Of a stretch of 64,000 nucleotides of DNA, positions 24,985-34,064 are shown piece after piece. The stretch is from positions 1,769,826 to 1,833,825 of the forward strand of contig NZ_CM001398.1 of assembly GCF_000241055.1 (NCBI RefSeq). The letters are read 5' to 3'. Position numbers and translations under genes: made by a program. Below the pieces are notes generated by a model. It worked only from the letters and a program-made list of their open reading frames with translations. It searched no databases and was not told the DNA's origin. How positions within the stretch are numbered: position 1 is the first letter of the stretch; each line of letters opens with the position of its first letter. The stretch comes from Oenococcus kitaharae DSM 17330. GTDB taxonomy: Bacteria > Bacillota > Bacilli > Lactobacillales > Lactobacillaceae.

Positions 24985-27161
24985 TAATGCCGGCCTCCGC
25001 GGAGACGATATTTACCTGTCGACTTGTAGGCTCCTTTTTGTGGACGCTTCTTTTGCCCTCCTTGGCTATTTTGGAAATTGTTGCCTGGGCGGTGGCTATT
25101 GTCATGATGAAAAGACCGGCGTTCAGGCTCGGCTGCCAGACGAATCTTGGTGATTGGTGCTGCTTGCGGGTTGACCAGTTTGAAATCAATTTTGCGCGTC
25201 TCTTTATTGGCATTGACAACCTGTACTTTCACTGCCAGACCAATTGTAAAAATCCGATGGCGCGTCCGGCCAATCAAAGCCTGGCGCGTCTCGTCATACT
25301 GATAGACATCATCGTCCATCGTGCTGATATGGACAAGGCCTTCAATCGTATTAGGCAAACTGATAAACAAGCCGAATTTCAAAGCCGAATTGACAACACC
25401 GTCGTATGTCTCGCCAATATGGTCCTCCATATATTCAGCGAATTTCATGTCGTTGGTGGCTCTTTCGGCATCAACTGCGCGGCGTTCTCTTTCAGAGGTA
25501 TCAACACCGATTTGAGGCAGCTTGTCGCGGACGGCTTCAGTAGCTTTTGGGCCAGTGCCGAATTTGGCATAATGTTTGATCAAACGATGAACGACCAAAT
25601 CCGGATAACGCCGGATTGGCGAAGTGAAATGCGTATAATATTTGGCCGCAATGCCAAAATGGCCAATTGGCTGAGGAGAATAATGGGCTTGTTTGGTCGC
25701 CCGCAGCATCATGGTCTGAATCATCATCTCTTCAGGCAAGCCGGCAACAGCTTCTAAGGCCGCCTGGAAATCTTTTGGCTTTAAATTCTTCGGATCAGCC
25801 TTAATCGGATGGCCGATTGCACGCATGAATTCAAAGAAATTGGTGACTTTATCGCCTTCAGGCACTTCATGGACACGATACAAAAAAGGTACATGCAGAT
25901 GATCAAAATGCTGAGCCACGGTCTCGTTAGCAGCCAGCATAAAGGATTCAATCATACGCTCGCCAATCCCGCGATCGCGTACAACGACATCAGTCGGATG
26001 ACCTTTTTTATCAACGATGATCTCAGCCTCATTGGTCTCAAATTCAATGGCACCACGAGCTGTCCGCATTTTAGCTAAAATTTTGTGCAGCCGGCCCATT
26101 TGTTCGATCATTTCAGCCAGATCAGCATATTTGGCCCGTTCGGCGCTATCACCGGCTAAAATTTTATTGATCGAATCATAGGTCATACGTGCATGTGAGC
26201 GAATGATACTGGGCTGGATTTTATGTGAAACAATTCTTCCCTGCAAATCAATTTCCATCTCGCAAGACATGGCCAAACGATCCTCATTCGGATTCAATGA
26301 CGCAATGCCGTTAGAAATTTCTGTCGGCAGCATCGGAATAACGCGATCCGTCAAATAGACTGAGGTCCCGCGTTTGTAAGCCTCCTGATCCAAAGGCGTC
26401 CCTTCAGGCACGTAATTAGACACATCAGCGATATGAACACCTAAATGGTAATTGCCGTTGGGCAGCTTCCAGACAACAACCGCATCATCAATATCTTTCG
26501 TGTCAGCACCATCAATCGTGATCAGCGGCTGGTCGCGAAAATCAGGCCGGCCATCAGCTAAAGCCTGTTGTAAATCAATTGATTGCGGAATCGCCTTGGC
26601 TTGTGCTGCGGCTTCATCCGGGTAAACACTGGGGATTTTCAAGCTATAAACGATCTCAAGGATGTCAACGCCAGGCGCATCGGAACGACCGATCACTTTG
26701 GTAACAGATCCGATCAAAACGGTCGGATTGCTGCTGGTCGGAAACACACTGGTCGTTACTGTCACAGAATCGCGATCGCTTGGCGTCAGGCCTTTATTGT
26801 CGACAAGATACTTAAATTCCTGCATTTTGTCATCGCTAAAGGTAATTGTCCCGATAAACTGGCTAGGGTCCATTGGGTGCGGCAGATCGTCACGATTGAC
26901 GCCCGAACGAAAAACACCCACCACCTGTTGATTGGCGTGACTGAGAATTTTTTCAACTTTGCCTTCTGGACCGCGGCCATCACGACCAGCATGAACGATT
27001 GAAGCCAGCACTTCATCGTTTTGCATGGCCAGATTCGTGTTGGCTCGGCCGATAAACAGGTCTTCTTGACCCTCATCAGTCTTAACGAAGCCGAATCCCT
27101 TGGCGTTAGCAACGAAAGTGCCGTTTATGAATTTTTCTGAAGCGAATTGGGTAGTAGGCAT
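24984..27161 (-). CDS. rnr: Ribonuclease R
   Basis: About 725 residues: N-terminal cold-shock domains, a central RNB exonuclease domain with DDAVVWKL (the TIDGADTKDIDDAV Asp cluster), a C-terminal S1 domain (DGVVNSALKFGLFISL) and a basic Gln/Gly/Arg/Lys tail. It degrades structured RNA 3' to 5'. I start it at the ATG at 27161. A longer frame exists but runs through the helD terminator. TATAAT ends seven bases before this ATG and there is no SD, so it is a leaderless candidate. Confidence 0.95.
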   Translation of the reverse strand: MPTTQFASEKFINGTFVANAKGFGFVKTDEGQEDLFIGRANTNLAMQNDEVLASIVHAGRDGRGPEGKVEKILSHANQQVVGVFRSGVNRDDLPHPMDPSQFIGTITFSDDKMQEFKYLVDNKGLTPSDRDSVTVTTSVFPTSSNPTVLIGSVTKVIGRSDAPGVDILEIVYSLKIPSVYPDEAAAQAKAIPQSIDLQQALADGRPDFRDQPLITIDGADTKDIDDAVVVWKLPNGNYHLGVHIADVSNYVPEGTPLDQEAYKRGTSVYLTDRVIPMLPTEISNGIASLNPNEDRLAMSCEMEIDLQGRIVSHKIQPSIIRSHARMTYDSINKILAGDSAERAKYADLAEMIEQMGRLHKILAKMRTARGAIEFETNEAEIIVDKKGHPTDVVVRDRGIGERMIESFMLAANETVAQHFDHLHVPFLYRVHEVPEGDKVTNFFEFMRAIGHPIKADPKNLKPKDFQAALEAVAGLPEEMMIQTMMLRATKQAHYSPQPIGHFGIAAKYYTHFTSPIRRYPDLVVHRLIKHYAKFGTGPKATEAVRDKLPQIGVDTSERERRAVDAERATNDMKFAEYMEDHIGETYDGVVNSALKFGLFISLPNTIEGLVHISTMDDDVYQYDETRQALIGRTRHRIFTIGLAVKVQVVNANKETRKIDFKLVNPQAAPITKIRLAAEPERRSFHHDNSHRPGNNFQNSQGGQKKRPQKGAYKSTGKYRLRGGRH

Positions 27162-27190
27162 ACTTTTCATTATATCGGTTATATGAGCAA

Positions 27191-27222
27191 TAAAAAAACG
27201 CCATGATCCGAAGATCATGGCG
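27191..27222 (-). terminator. Terminator after helD
   Basis: CGCCATGATC pairs with GATCATGGCG around a short loop, followed by TTTTTTTATT on the minus strand. It lies between helD and rnr. A smaller repeat AGGTAG/CTACCT is adjacent (27225-27243). Confidence 0.92.
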
Positions 27223-27265
27223 GGTAGGTAGATAGATACTACCTCAGCTGGTCGCATTTATTATA

Positions 27266-29554
27266 TCAGATTTTTTCATAAAGATGCTCATCAACCTGAT
27301 TAAACAAGCGGCTAAATTCTTGGTCTGAAAGAATCGTGAGACGGTGCATCGCACGGCTGGCAACTGTATACAACAATTCACGGTCATTTTCGCCACTATA
27401 ATTACGATTATCAACCTGCCATAAAATGACGGCATCAAATTCCAGACCCTTGGCCAGATAGCCCGGTATGACAATCGTACCCGGCACCAGACGCTGGTTT
27501 TCCAATGTGATCAACGTTGAGGCGGTGCCAGCTTGTAAGAGATCTTCATGGACTTCTTTAGCCTGAGCAGCAGTTTTTGTGATAATCGCCGTTGTTAATT
27601 CATCAGCCAAATTATCCTTTAGTATCTTGACTAAATTAGCCGCGGCATTGCCCTTGATAAACTGCGGTTTTTGTCCTTCACGGGCAAAAGCTTCGATATT
27701 TTCCGAATCAGTCAGCAAAGCACTCGTAAAGTCGGTAATCTGTTCGGTCGAACGATAAGTCTTCGTTAATTTGATCGTTCTCGACTTGTCCGGGTCAAAC
27801 AGCTGATACATGGCGGATTCAAGGCTGCTGGCATTTGTCCGCGTGAAAATAGCTTGGTTCAAATCACCCAAAAGCGTGAACTTGGCCTTCGGGAAAGAAA
27901 ACTTCAAAAATGCCAGCTGGAAGGCCGTGTAATCCTGAACTTCATCAACGAAGAGGAAACGAATCGACCGGTCACCGTGATGGCCGTTGACCAAATCAAA
28001 CAAATACAGATAAATAGCCGTATCATTTAAATTCAGCTTGCCGTCTGCTAAATCAGCAGCCGAACGATCACAGGCACGAGACCACTCGTCAGGCTGAATG
28101 CCGAATTGATCCAAAGACAGCAAAGTTGGGACGGCTTTGAGAAAACCGAGGAACAACTTGTTAGGATTCATGAAAATACCACGGCGGATGCGTCGGAAAA
28201 CAGGTTTTAACGCTTCGCGGACGATTTTTTTAGCCAGTTCGTTGCGCTCTTTTTTTTCGGATTCGAATTCTCGTTTGTCCGGATCACCCAGCATCAGCTC
28301 AAGATCACTAGCTGCTAGATTTTCAATCGCGATATCCACCCAGCGTTTTTTCATCTCTGAGGAAATCCGGCCCATCGTCTTGCGCAGCAGTGCTTGTTTG
28401 GTAGCCTCCAAACGTTGACTGAGCGAATAATTGCTATTGAAGGAATAATAAATTTCAGCAATTTCTTCAGATGAGAAAAAGATTTCTCCTTGAAACATGA
28501 GATTTCGAAAACTCATGCCTGAACGGCCGATATGTTCGGAATACCGGCGAACTGCCTTAAAGAAAGGCAAGCTGCCCTTAAAATCAGTCATTTTCACAGA
28601 CTCAGGATCGTTTTCGCTTTCAAAACGCTCAGCTAGAGTCTGCACTTCGATTTTCGGCAGGCGGTAATTAGCATATTGATAAAAGGTCATTTGAATCATG
28701 TTGTTTTCACCCAGATCCGGCAGCACCTCATTGACATAGTCATTAAAAATCTGGTTTGGTGAAAACAAGACGACTTGTCCGGACGTGATCTTGCCGCGGT
28801 AGCGATAAAGCAGGTAAGCGATTCGCTGCAAAACAGCCGCCGTTTTTCCCGAACCAGCAGCGCCCTGAACAAATAGCAGATCGGAATCTGTGTCTCGAAT
28901 GATCCGGTTCTGTTCGCGCTGAATCGTCGTCACGATCGACTTCATTTTCGTTGATGAATCCGAAGATAGAGCCTCTAAAAGCAATTTATCGCCAACCGCT
29001 TCTTCAGTATCGAATAAAGTCAAAATCACGCCATCAGCGATTTCAAACTGGCGTTTTAACTTGACGTCAGCCGTCTGCGTCCCATCAGGTGTCTGGTAAT
29101 CAATCTTCCCTAAAGCGCCGTCATAATAAATAGAAGAAATCGGGGCTCGCCAATCATAAACGTAAAAATGCCCGCTTTCATCAGCAAACGACGCCAGGCC
29201 AATGTAAATTGTCTCTTTTTGAGCTGCCTGATCACTCTGATCAATAAAATCAATCCGCGCAAAATAAGGCCGGCCCTGCAGCTTTTTTAATGTCGCCATC
29301 TGAACTTCAGCCTGGGATTGATCGCGTTCGCGCTGTGCCAAAATCTGCTGCTGGGCATGGACGGATGCGCCGGTCTCAACCACCGCATTGAAGTCGGAAA
29401 ACTTCACGCGAATGTCCTGCCAGCCCTTTTCAGCTTCTTTTAAATTGTCTTTAGCTCTGCTGATCCGTGTGCCGGTCTCGACGATTTTCTTGTCAAGTTC
29501 CTTTAACACCAGATCCAGATGCTGCTGTTCATTGTCTCTTATCGTATCTGTCAT
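27266..29554 (-). CDS. helD: HelD-type superfamily 1 helicase-like protein
   Basis: 762 residues: N-terminal coiled-coil arm (about 10-95), Walker A GAAGSGKT (231-238), DEVQD-type Walker B (FLFVDEVQDYTAFQ), QGDLNQA-like and TYRSTEQI motifs, and a C-terminal helicase core. In Firmicutes HelD releases stalled RNA polymerase from DNA and recycles it. UvrD-like repair helicases differ in the N-terminal arm. TATAAT lies 14 bases before the ATG, without an SD, so the leader is very short. Confidence 0.9.
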   Translation of the reverse strand: MTDTIRDNEQQHLDLVLKELDKKIVETGTRISRAKDNLKEAEKGWQDIRVKFSDFNAVVETGASVHAQQQILAQRERDQSQAEVQMATLKKLQGRPYFARIDFIDQSDQAAQKETIYIGLASFADESGHFYVYDWRAPISSIYYDGALGKIDYQTPDGTQTADVKLKRQFEIADGVILTLFDTEEAVGDKLLLEALSSDSSTKMKSIVTTIQREQNRIIRDTDSDLLFVQGAAGSGKTAAVLQRIAYLLYRYRGKITSGQVVLFSPNQIFNDYVNEVLPDLGENNMIQMTFYQYANYRLPKIEVQTLAERFESENDPESVKMTDFKGSLPFFKAVRRYSEHIGRSGMSFRNLMFQGEIFFSSEEIAEIYYSFNSNYSLSQRLEATKQALLRKTMGRISSEMKKRWVDIAIENLAASDLELMLGDPDKREFESEKKERNELAKKIVREALKPVFRRIRRGIFMNPNKLFLGFLKAVPTLLSLDQFGIQPDEWSRACDRSAADLADGKLNLNDTAIYLYLFDLVNGHHGDRSIRFLFVDEVQDYTAFQLAFLKFSFPKAKFTLLGDLNQAIFTRTNASSLESAMYQLFDPDKSRTIKLTKTYRSTEQITDFTSALLTDSENIEAFAREGQKPQFIKGNAAANLVKILKDNLADELTTAIITKTAAQAKEVHEDLLQAGTASTLITLENQRLVPGTIVIPGYLAKGLEFDAVILWQVDNRNYSGENDRELLYTVASRAMHRLTILSDQEFSRLFNQVDEHLYEKI

Positions 29555-29643
29555 AAAGTCGTCATAATATTATACGCCAAAAACACTGATTAAGTAGACA
29601 GAATTGCCGGCGGTGGATTTACGCGGCGTGCTAGAATGAAATT

Positions 29644-30339
29644 ATGACAGAACAAGGTATTAACGTATTTTTTGTCCGCCATGGACAGACCTATTTTAAT
29701 TTGATGGGTCGCTTTCAAGGCTGGTCAGATATTGATCTAACTGAAAAAGGTATTGCAGACGGCAAAGCAGCCGGAATTAGGCTGGCCGGCGTACATTTTA
29801 AGGCTGCATTTTCTTCCGACCTGCCCCGTGCCTACAATACGGCCCGCTTTGTTCTAAACGCCAATCAAGCTGATTCTCCGGCTTTGCCAACAGCTGAAAA
29901 GGACTTTAGAGAAATCTTTTTCGGCAGCGCTGAAGGCTTGACCATTCAGCAAATTGTTGCTGAATATGATCACGGTTTTGATAAGACCATGCAGGCAGAA
30001 GCCGTTGGTTATGGCGACACAATCGCAAAATTTGGTTTTGACGGCCTAATGGATCTTTTTAAAAAGAACGACCCGCTGCATCTTGCTGAAGACTCAGCCG
30101 AATTCAATCAGCGTCTCACACATGGCTTGAATATGATCCGAGAGACTTTCAAGGCTGGCGATAATGTGCTCGTCGTCACACACGGCAGTCTCATGCGTGC
30201 CTTAGCAAACAAATTTCAATCAGCCGAGCTCGCTTCTCACAAACTCGATAACGGTGCGATTTCCAAACTGATTTTTGAGCCAAAAAAAGACGGTCGTGTC
30301 ACGATAGCCGCCTGGAACGATACGGAAAAGATCTGGTAA
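29644..30339 (+). CDS. Histidine phosphatase family protein (phosphoglycerate-mutase-like)
   Basis: 231 residues. Phosphohistidine motif FFVRHGQTYFN near residues 9-19, distal VVTHGSLMRAL His, and acidic REIFFGSAEG. It is longer than the short cofactor-independent phosphatases but not a full GpmA pattern, so the substrate is open. TAGAAT lies six bases before the ATG and no SD is seen. A terminator overlaps the stop codon. Confidence 0.85.
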   Translation: MTEQGINVFFVRHGQTYFNLMGRFQGWSDIDLTEKGIADGKAAGIRLAGVHFKAAFSSDLPRAYNTARFVLNANQADSPALPTAEKDFREIFFGSAEGLTIQQIVAEYDHGFDKTMQAEAVGYGDTIAKFGFDGLMDLFKKNDPLHLAEDSAEFNQRLTHGLNMIRETFKAGDNVLVVTHGSLMRALANKFQSAELASHKLDNGAISKLIFEPKKDGRVTIAAWNDTEKIW

Positions 30340-30354
30340 CAGATCTTTTTTATT
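30326..30354 (+). terminator. Terminator after histidine phosphatase gene
   Basis: AAAGATCTG and CAGATCTTT flank a four-base loop that contains part of the TAA stop, followed by a T-run. Confidence 0.88.
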
Positions 30355-30357
30355 GCT

Positions 30358-31197
30358 TTATTTTTTGAATCCGCCCATGGCGCCGTTTGATCCTTCTTCT
30401 TGCCCAGGGTTAAACCAATTGACATGCGCATTGGTCTGATTGAGACGCATGTCAAAAATGCGAAGCAGCGTTTTCGGTGCTGTCATCAAGGGATATTTTT
30501 TGCTCAAGACAGCTCGGGTGATAATCCGGTAATTGATATTGGGAAACAGACAGGAAATAATCGTCAGTGTCGGCTGTTTGCCGATGGTATTGGCCGGATC
30601 CATGACTGACACTTGGTCTTTATAGACCGTGTTTTGAACAACAACGCGATAAACATACAAATTTTCTTTATCAGCTGCGTAAACTTTGATGCCGTCAAGG
30701 CCATGAACATCGTGTGTCCCGCTACTGGTTAAATAGGGCGCATTTTGATTTTCAGTCAGTTGCAAAGGCGAAAATCCCGTCACATGGTTATTAAAATTAT
30801 GTGCGGCCAGCGAATAATTGCTCTTTTGGCCTAATTGTTGGCCTTTGACTGAAGCTGCGCCTAAATTCAGCGTCTGGCTGCTATAAGGATTAACATAAAT
30901 CGGCAGCAGAATGTGCTGACTAGGAATCGCCACATAACCGATTTTGTCCTCTTTTTGATCGGCATGCGGATTCCATTGAATCATTTTAAGAATCTCGGCG
31001 GCATAGGAAGGATCAGATCGTTTGACAATTTTTCCCTTGGGTTCATAGACCTTTAAAGGCTGAATACGCGCGTATAATTCTTGAAAATGCTGGTAACCGA
31101 GATAGCCTAAAGTGGACAAAAAAATAATCAGTAAAAGAGCCGGCAGCAGCCAGCGGCGAAAACGATGTTCACTTGTCCTAGCCTGCTTTTTTGCCAT
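30358..31197 (-). CDS. srtA: Class A-like sortase
   Basis: 279 residues: basic N-terminus, membrane anchor (about 15-35), sortase beta-barrel with His133 (LAAHNF), Cys216 (LTIISC) and Arg224. It cleaves LPXTG proteins and joins them to peptidoglycan. About 45 residues follow the usual end of the fold and end in a Gly/Asn-rich tail. It overlaps the femX-like gene (TAATG). The partial LPVTG adhesin at 63.7 kb is a plausible substrate. The class assignment is from motif style. Confidence 0.9.
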   Translation of the reverse strand: MAKKQARTSEHRFRRWLLPALLLIIFLSTLGYLGYQHFQELYARIQPLKVYEPKGKIVKRSDPSYAAEILKMIQWNPHADQKEDKIGYVAIPSQHILLPIYVNPYSSQTLNLGAASVKGQQLGQKSNYSLAAHNFNNHVTGFSPLQLTENQNAPYLTSSGTHDVHGLDGIKVYAADKENLYVYRVVVQNTVYKDQVSVMDPANTIGKQPTLTIISCLFPNINYRIITRAVLSKKYPLMTAPKTLLRIFDMRLNQTNAHVNWFNPGQEEGSNGAMGGFKK

Positions 31198-32213
31198 TAC
31201 TTAAAGGTCTTCAAATACTGTTCGTAGGCCGGCTGGTCTAAGACTTTGTCGACTTCGCCGATATATTCTCGCGGTGCATCTTCGTAGGTAAAACCATGTT
31301 TGAAACGAAAAAGGCCGTCAGAAGGATCGAATTGGCCGACGCCGCCAAAATCGTATTCAGCTTTCCCTAGCGATAAACCCCATTTCGTCATCTCCCACTG
31401 CACGAGATAAGGCGCATAATGTTTGGAAAATTCCCGGTCCGATCCAGCATACATGTACCAGATCTCATCCCCGTGAGCAAAACCAATCCCCGACGCAATA
31501 ACCTGGCCCTGAAAATGAGCGACAAAGATCTTCAGCAGGCCAGTCTGGGCAAACAAATCCACCATGCGGTAAAAATAGCTTTCCGGACGATAAGTAATCT
31601 GCTGATAGCCGGCCATTTTTTTATAAGTATCGTAAAAAGCGTCGACAAAATCCCGATTACATCCAGAAGTGACCTTAACGCCGTCTTTGATAGCCCGGCG
31701 GATCTGGTTGCGGTAGTCGCGTTTGAAATGTTTCATCAAATCGTCTGTGTTGGCCATGCCTTGATAGCTCATTACCATATTTTTGCGCGGCTGAATATTG
31801 CCATGCATCGTCGTGACCTGGCGGTTACGCGTCTGAAAACCAGCTGCAAGATAACGCTGATTTAAATCGTCATCATAAGCGACTTCCGGATCCATGCGCA
31901 GCAAAAAAGTATTCTTTGGCAAAGCAGCAACGGCTTCATCAACTAGGCTGGCAATTAAATCAACATTCTGAAAATCAGCAATCGGCCCGCGCGGCGAATA
32001 AGCTAAAAGCCGTCCCGGCACGGCTTCGATTGTCAAAACAGTCATGGCCGCAATCACTTCTCCCTGATCATTTTCACGATACACAAAAAGATGCCCCCAA
32101 TTGGCTTTCAAGTCTGCCCAGAGAGTATCTTGTGTGGCCTGCCCGCGCCAATTCGTGCGGACAAAGCGATTATATTTATCAACTGCTTGTTTATCTGCTA
32201 AATCTAATATCAT
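31197..32213 (-). CDS. FemABX-type peptidoglycan bridge aminoacyltransferase
   Basis: 338 residues with the paired GNAT-like domains of the MurM/FemX family: GVKVTSGCNRDFVDAFYDTY, FAHGDEIWYMYAGSDREF and YDFGGVGQFDPSDGLFRFKHGF. These enzymes add amino acids from aminoacyl-tRNA to the lysine of lipid II, building the interpeptide bridge that sortase uses. Its start overlaps the rfbD stop and its stop overlaps the sortase start, so the three genes form one operon. The residue added is not predictable. Confidence 0.92.
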   Translation of the reverse strand: MILDLADKQAVDKYNRFVRTNWRGQATQDTLWADLKANWGHLFVYRENDQGEVIAAMTVLTIEAVPGRLLAYSPRGPIADFQNVDLIASLVDEAVAALPKNTFLLRMDPEVAYDDDLNQRYLAAGFQTRNRQVTTMHGNIQPRKNMVMSYQGMANTDDLMKHFKRDYRNQIRRAIKDGVKVTSGCNRDFVDAFYDTYKKMAGYQQITYRPESYFYRMVDLFAQTGLLKIFVAHFQGQVIASGIGFAHGDEIWYMYAGSDREFSKHYAPYLVQWEMTKWGLSLGKAEYDFGGVGQFDPSDGLFRFKHGFTYEDAPREYIGEVDKVLDQPAYEQYLKTFK

Positions 32214-33052
32214 TACTTATCTATCATACCCGACATTTTCAAAGCTTCCTGCCAAGTCGGGATTTTAAATCCGGTTGCTTTGGCTTTCTTTAAATCCAGA
32301 ATCGAATGGCGCGGCCGATAGGCTTTTTGCGGAAATTGTTCCGATGTGACAGGCTCAATTTCAGCCTGGCTGCCCTTTAAAATTTCTTGGGCAAACTGAT
32401 ACCAGCTGGCAGTACCGTCGTTGGAAAAGTTATAAATACCCGGCTCTTGACCGCTATCGACTAAATGCTGCATAAATTCAGCCAGCGATTTAGTCCAGGT
32501 CGGCCGGCCAATCTGGTCATTAACCACCGTCAGTTTCGGGTGTGTCTCAGCTAATTTCTGCATCGTATAGACGAAATTATGGCCATATTCACCATAAACC
32601 CAGCTGGTGCGGACCACATAGGCCTTAGCATGCGAAGCAAGAACAGCCTTTTCGCCAGCTAGTTTAGCCTTGCCATATTCATTTTTAGGATTGACTGAGT
32701 CTGTTTCCAAATAAGGCGTTTCTTTTTTGCCATCAAAAACATAATCCGTGGATACATAGACAAGCGTTGCGCCAAAAGCAGCCGCGGCCTGTGCCAGATT
32801 TTTAGTACCATCGACGTTCACGGCCCAATTTCGTGCTTTGCCTTCATCTTCGGCTGCATCGACTTTTGTATAAGCTGCAGCATCAAAAATCACACCGGGT
32901 GCCTGAGCCTGAACAGCTTCAAACACTGCTTGCCGGTTCGTAATATCCAGCATTTTAGAATCATAAGCAGAAAAGTCCAAATTCTGTGCTTCTAGCAGTT
33001 CATGCAGCTCGCGGCCCAATTGGCCGTTTGCACCAGTAATTAAATATCTCAT
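32213..33052 (-). CDS. rfbD: dTDP-4-dehydrorhamnose reductase
   Basis: About 279 residues. Short-chain dehydrogenase catalysing the last step to dTDP-L-rhamnose. Nucleotide motif ITGANGQLGREL at the N-terminus and the YGKAKLAGEK active-site Tyr/Lys. It lies 5 kb from rfbACB. The ATG at 33052 gives the canonical N-terminus; a longer frame reads through a hairpin. TATGAT lies six bases before it, another leaderless candidate. Confidence 0.95.
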   Translation of the reverse strand: MRYLITGANGQLGRELHELLEAQNLDFSAYDSKMLDITNRQAVFEAVQAQAPGVIFDAAAYTKVDAAEDEGKARNWAVNVDGTKNLAQAAAAFGATLVYVSTDYVFDGKKETPYLETDSVNPKNEYGKAKLAGEKAVLASHAKAYVVRTSWVYGEYGHNFVYTMQKLAETHPKLTVVNDQIGRPTWTKSLAEFMQHLVDSGQEPGIYNFSNDGTASWYQFAQEILKGSQAEIEPVTSEQFPQKAYRPRHSILDLKKAKATGFKIPTWQEALKMSGMIDK

Positions 33053-33064
33053 AATCCAATCATA

Positions 33065-33093
33065 ATAAAAAAAGCCGTCATTGCGGTTTTTTA
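33065..33093 (-). terminator. Weak terminator after apbE
   Basis: A short GC stem (CCG/CGG with A/T extension) followed by TTTTTTTATT on the minus strand, just after the apbE stop. Confidence 0.5.
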
Positions 33094-33101
33094 AAGGAAT
33101 A

Positions 33102-34064
33102 TTATGGCTCAATCATCTGATAATCCGGATTAAGCAGGTGAAAAGATTGTTGCAAACCGTTTGTGACTGCCACTCGCCGGTCGCGGGTCACAAAAATAGC
33201 TTCCAAATCCGGCTCTTTTTCAATCATAACTAAGCCAGATTCTAGGCCGGCATAAAAAGCCAAAGTCGTCCAGATATCGCCGTCAATTGATCGCGGGCTG
33301 ATAACCGTGACACTGGCTAAATCATTGGCGATTGGGTAACCGGTTTTGGAGTCAAACATGTGATGGTATTTTTTTCCATCTACTTGTAAAAAACGTTCGT
33401 AGATACCAGAAGTCACAATCGATCGAGCAGGTGTTTCCAAGCTGCCCAGAAGCTGATTACGCGCCAGATCCGGGTCTTGAATACCAACACGCCACAATCC
33501 GTCTGGGTGCTGGCTTTTCCCCATCAACAGAATATTGCCGCCCAGATCAATCACGCCGCTCTTTAATCCGTGCTGCTGCCACAAGGCTAAAACAGCGTCT
33601 GCGATATAGCCTTTGGCAATCGCACCCAAGTCAAGTTCCATACCGGCTTGCTTTAAAAAAACAGTCCGCTTGTCGTCATCCAGCTGGATCTGAGCGGGAT
33701 CGATCAAAGATAGACGTTTTTGAATTTCGACCGGATCCGGCAGATTAGCACCGGAAAAACCAATTCGCCACAATTTAACGAGCGGCCCAATGGCAGCATT
33801 AAAACCTAGATTGAGTCTGCTGATGGTGTAAGCGCATTTTATCAAATCATAACTAATTTTTGAAACAGCGACCGGATGCCGGCCGGCAGCTTGGTTGATC
33901 GACATTAATTCGGATTGATCCCGATTGACGGTTAAACGGTCTTCATAATCGCGAATTAAATCGTAAGCGGCGGCTAGATCAGCCTCTTGAGCTGGCGGCA
34001 ATAACGTCAGGCTGATCCGCGTCCCCAAGGCGTAATAACTTTTATGAATTATCGACAGTGGCAT
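33102..34064 (-). CDS. apbE: FAD:protein FMN transferase ApbE
   Basis: About 320 residues. It transfers FMN from FAD to a Ser/Thr of target flavoproteins through a phosphoester. Family segments: LGTRISLTL, DLGAIAKGYIADAV, GVIDLGGNILLMG and HMFDSKTGYPIAN. No signal peptide or lipobox is seen, so it should act in the cytoplasm. The ATG at 34064 is chosen from AAGGA upstream. It overlaps the LysR gene. The flavin reductase across the divergent promoter carries an FMN-acceptor motif and is the likely target. Confidence 0.94.
   Translation of the reverse strand: MPLSIIHKSYYALGTRISLTLLPPAQEADLAAAYDLIRDYEDRLTVNRDQSELMSINQAAGRHPVAVSKISYDLIKCAYTISRLNLGFNAAIGPLVKLWRIGFSGANLPDPVEIQKRLSLIDPAQIQLDDDKRTVFLKQAGMELDLGAIAKGYIADAVLALWQQHGLKSGVIDLGGNILLMGKSQHPDGLWRVGIQDPDLARNQLLGSLETPARSIVTSGIYERFLQVDGKKYHHMFDSKTGYPIANDLASVTVISPRSIDGDIWTTLAFYAGLESGLVMIEKEPDLEAIFVTRDRRVAVTNGLQQSFHLLNPDYQMIEP

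Noticed and set aside
24987..25757. 256-aa plus-strand frame opposite rnr
   Set aside because: It lies wholly inside the coding strand of RNase R, has no family resemblance and no SD; a shadow frame.
27162..27257. Longer N-terminus for RNase R
   Set aside because: The extra 32 codons run through the helD terminator hairpin and the rnr promoter, and are not part of the family N-terminus.
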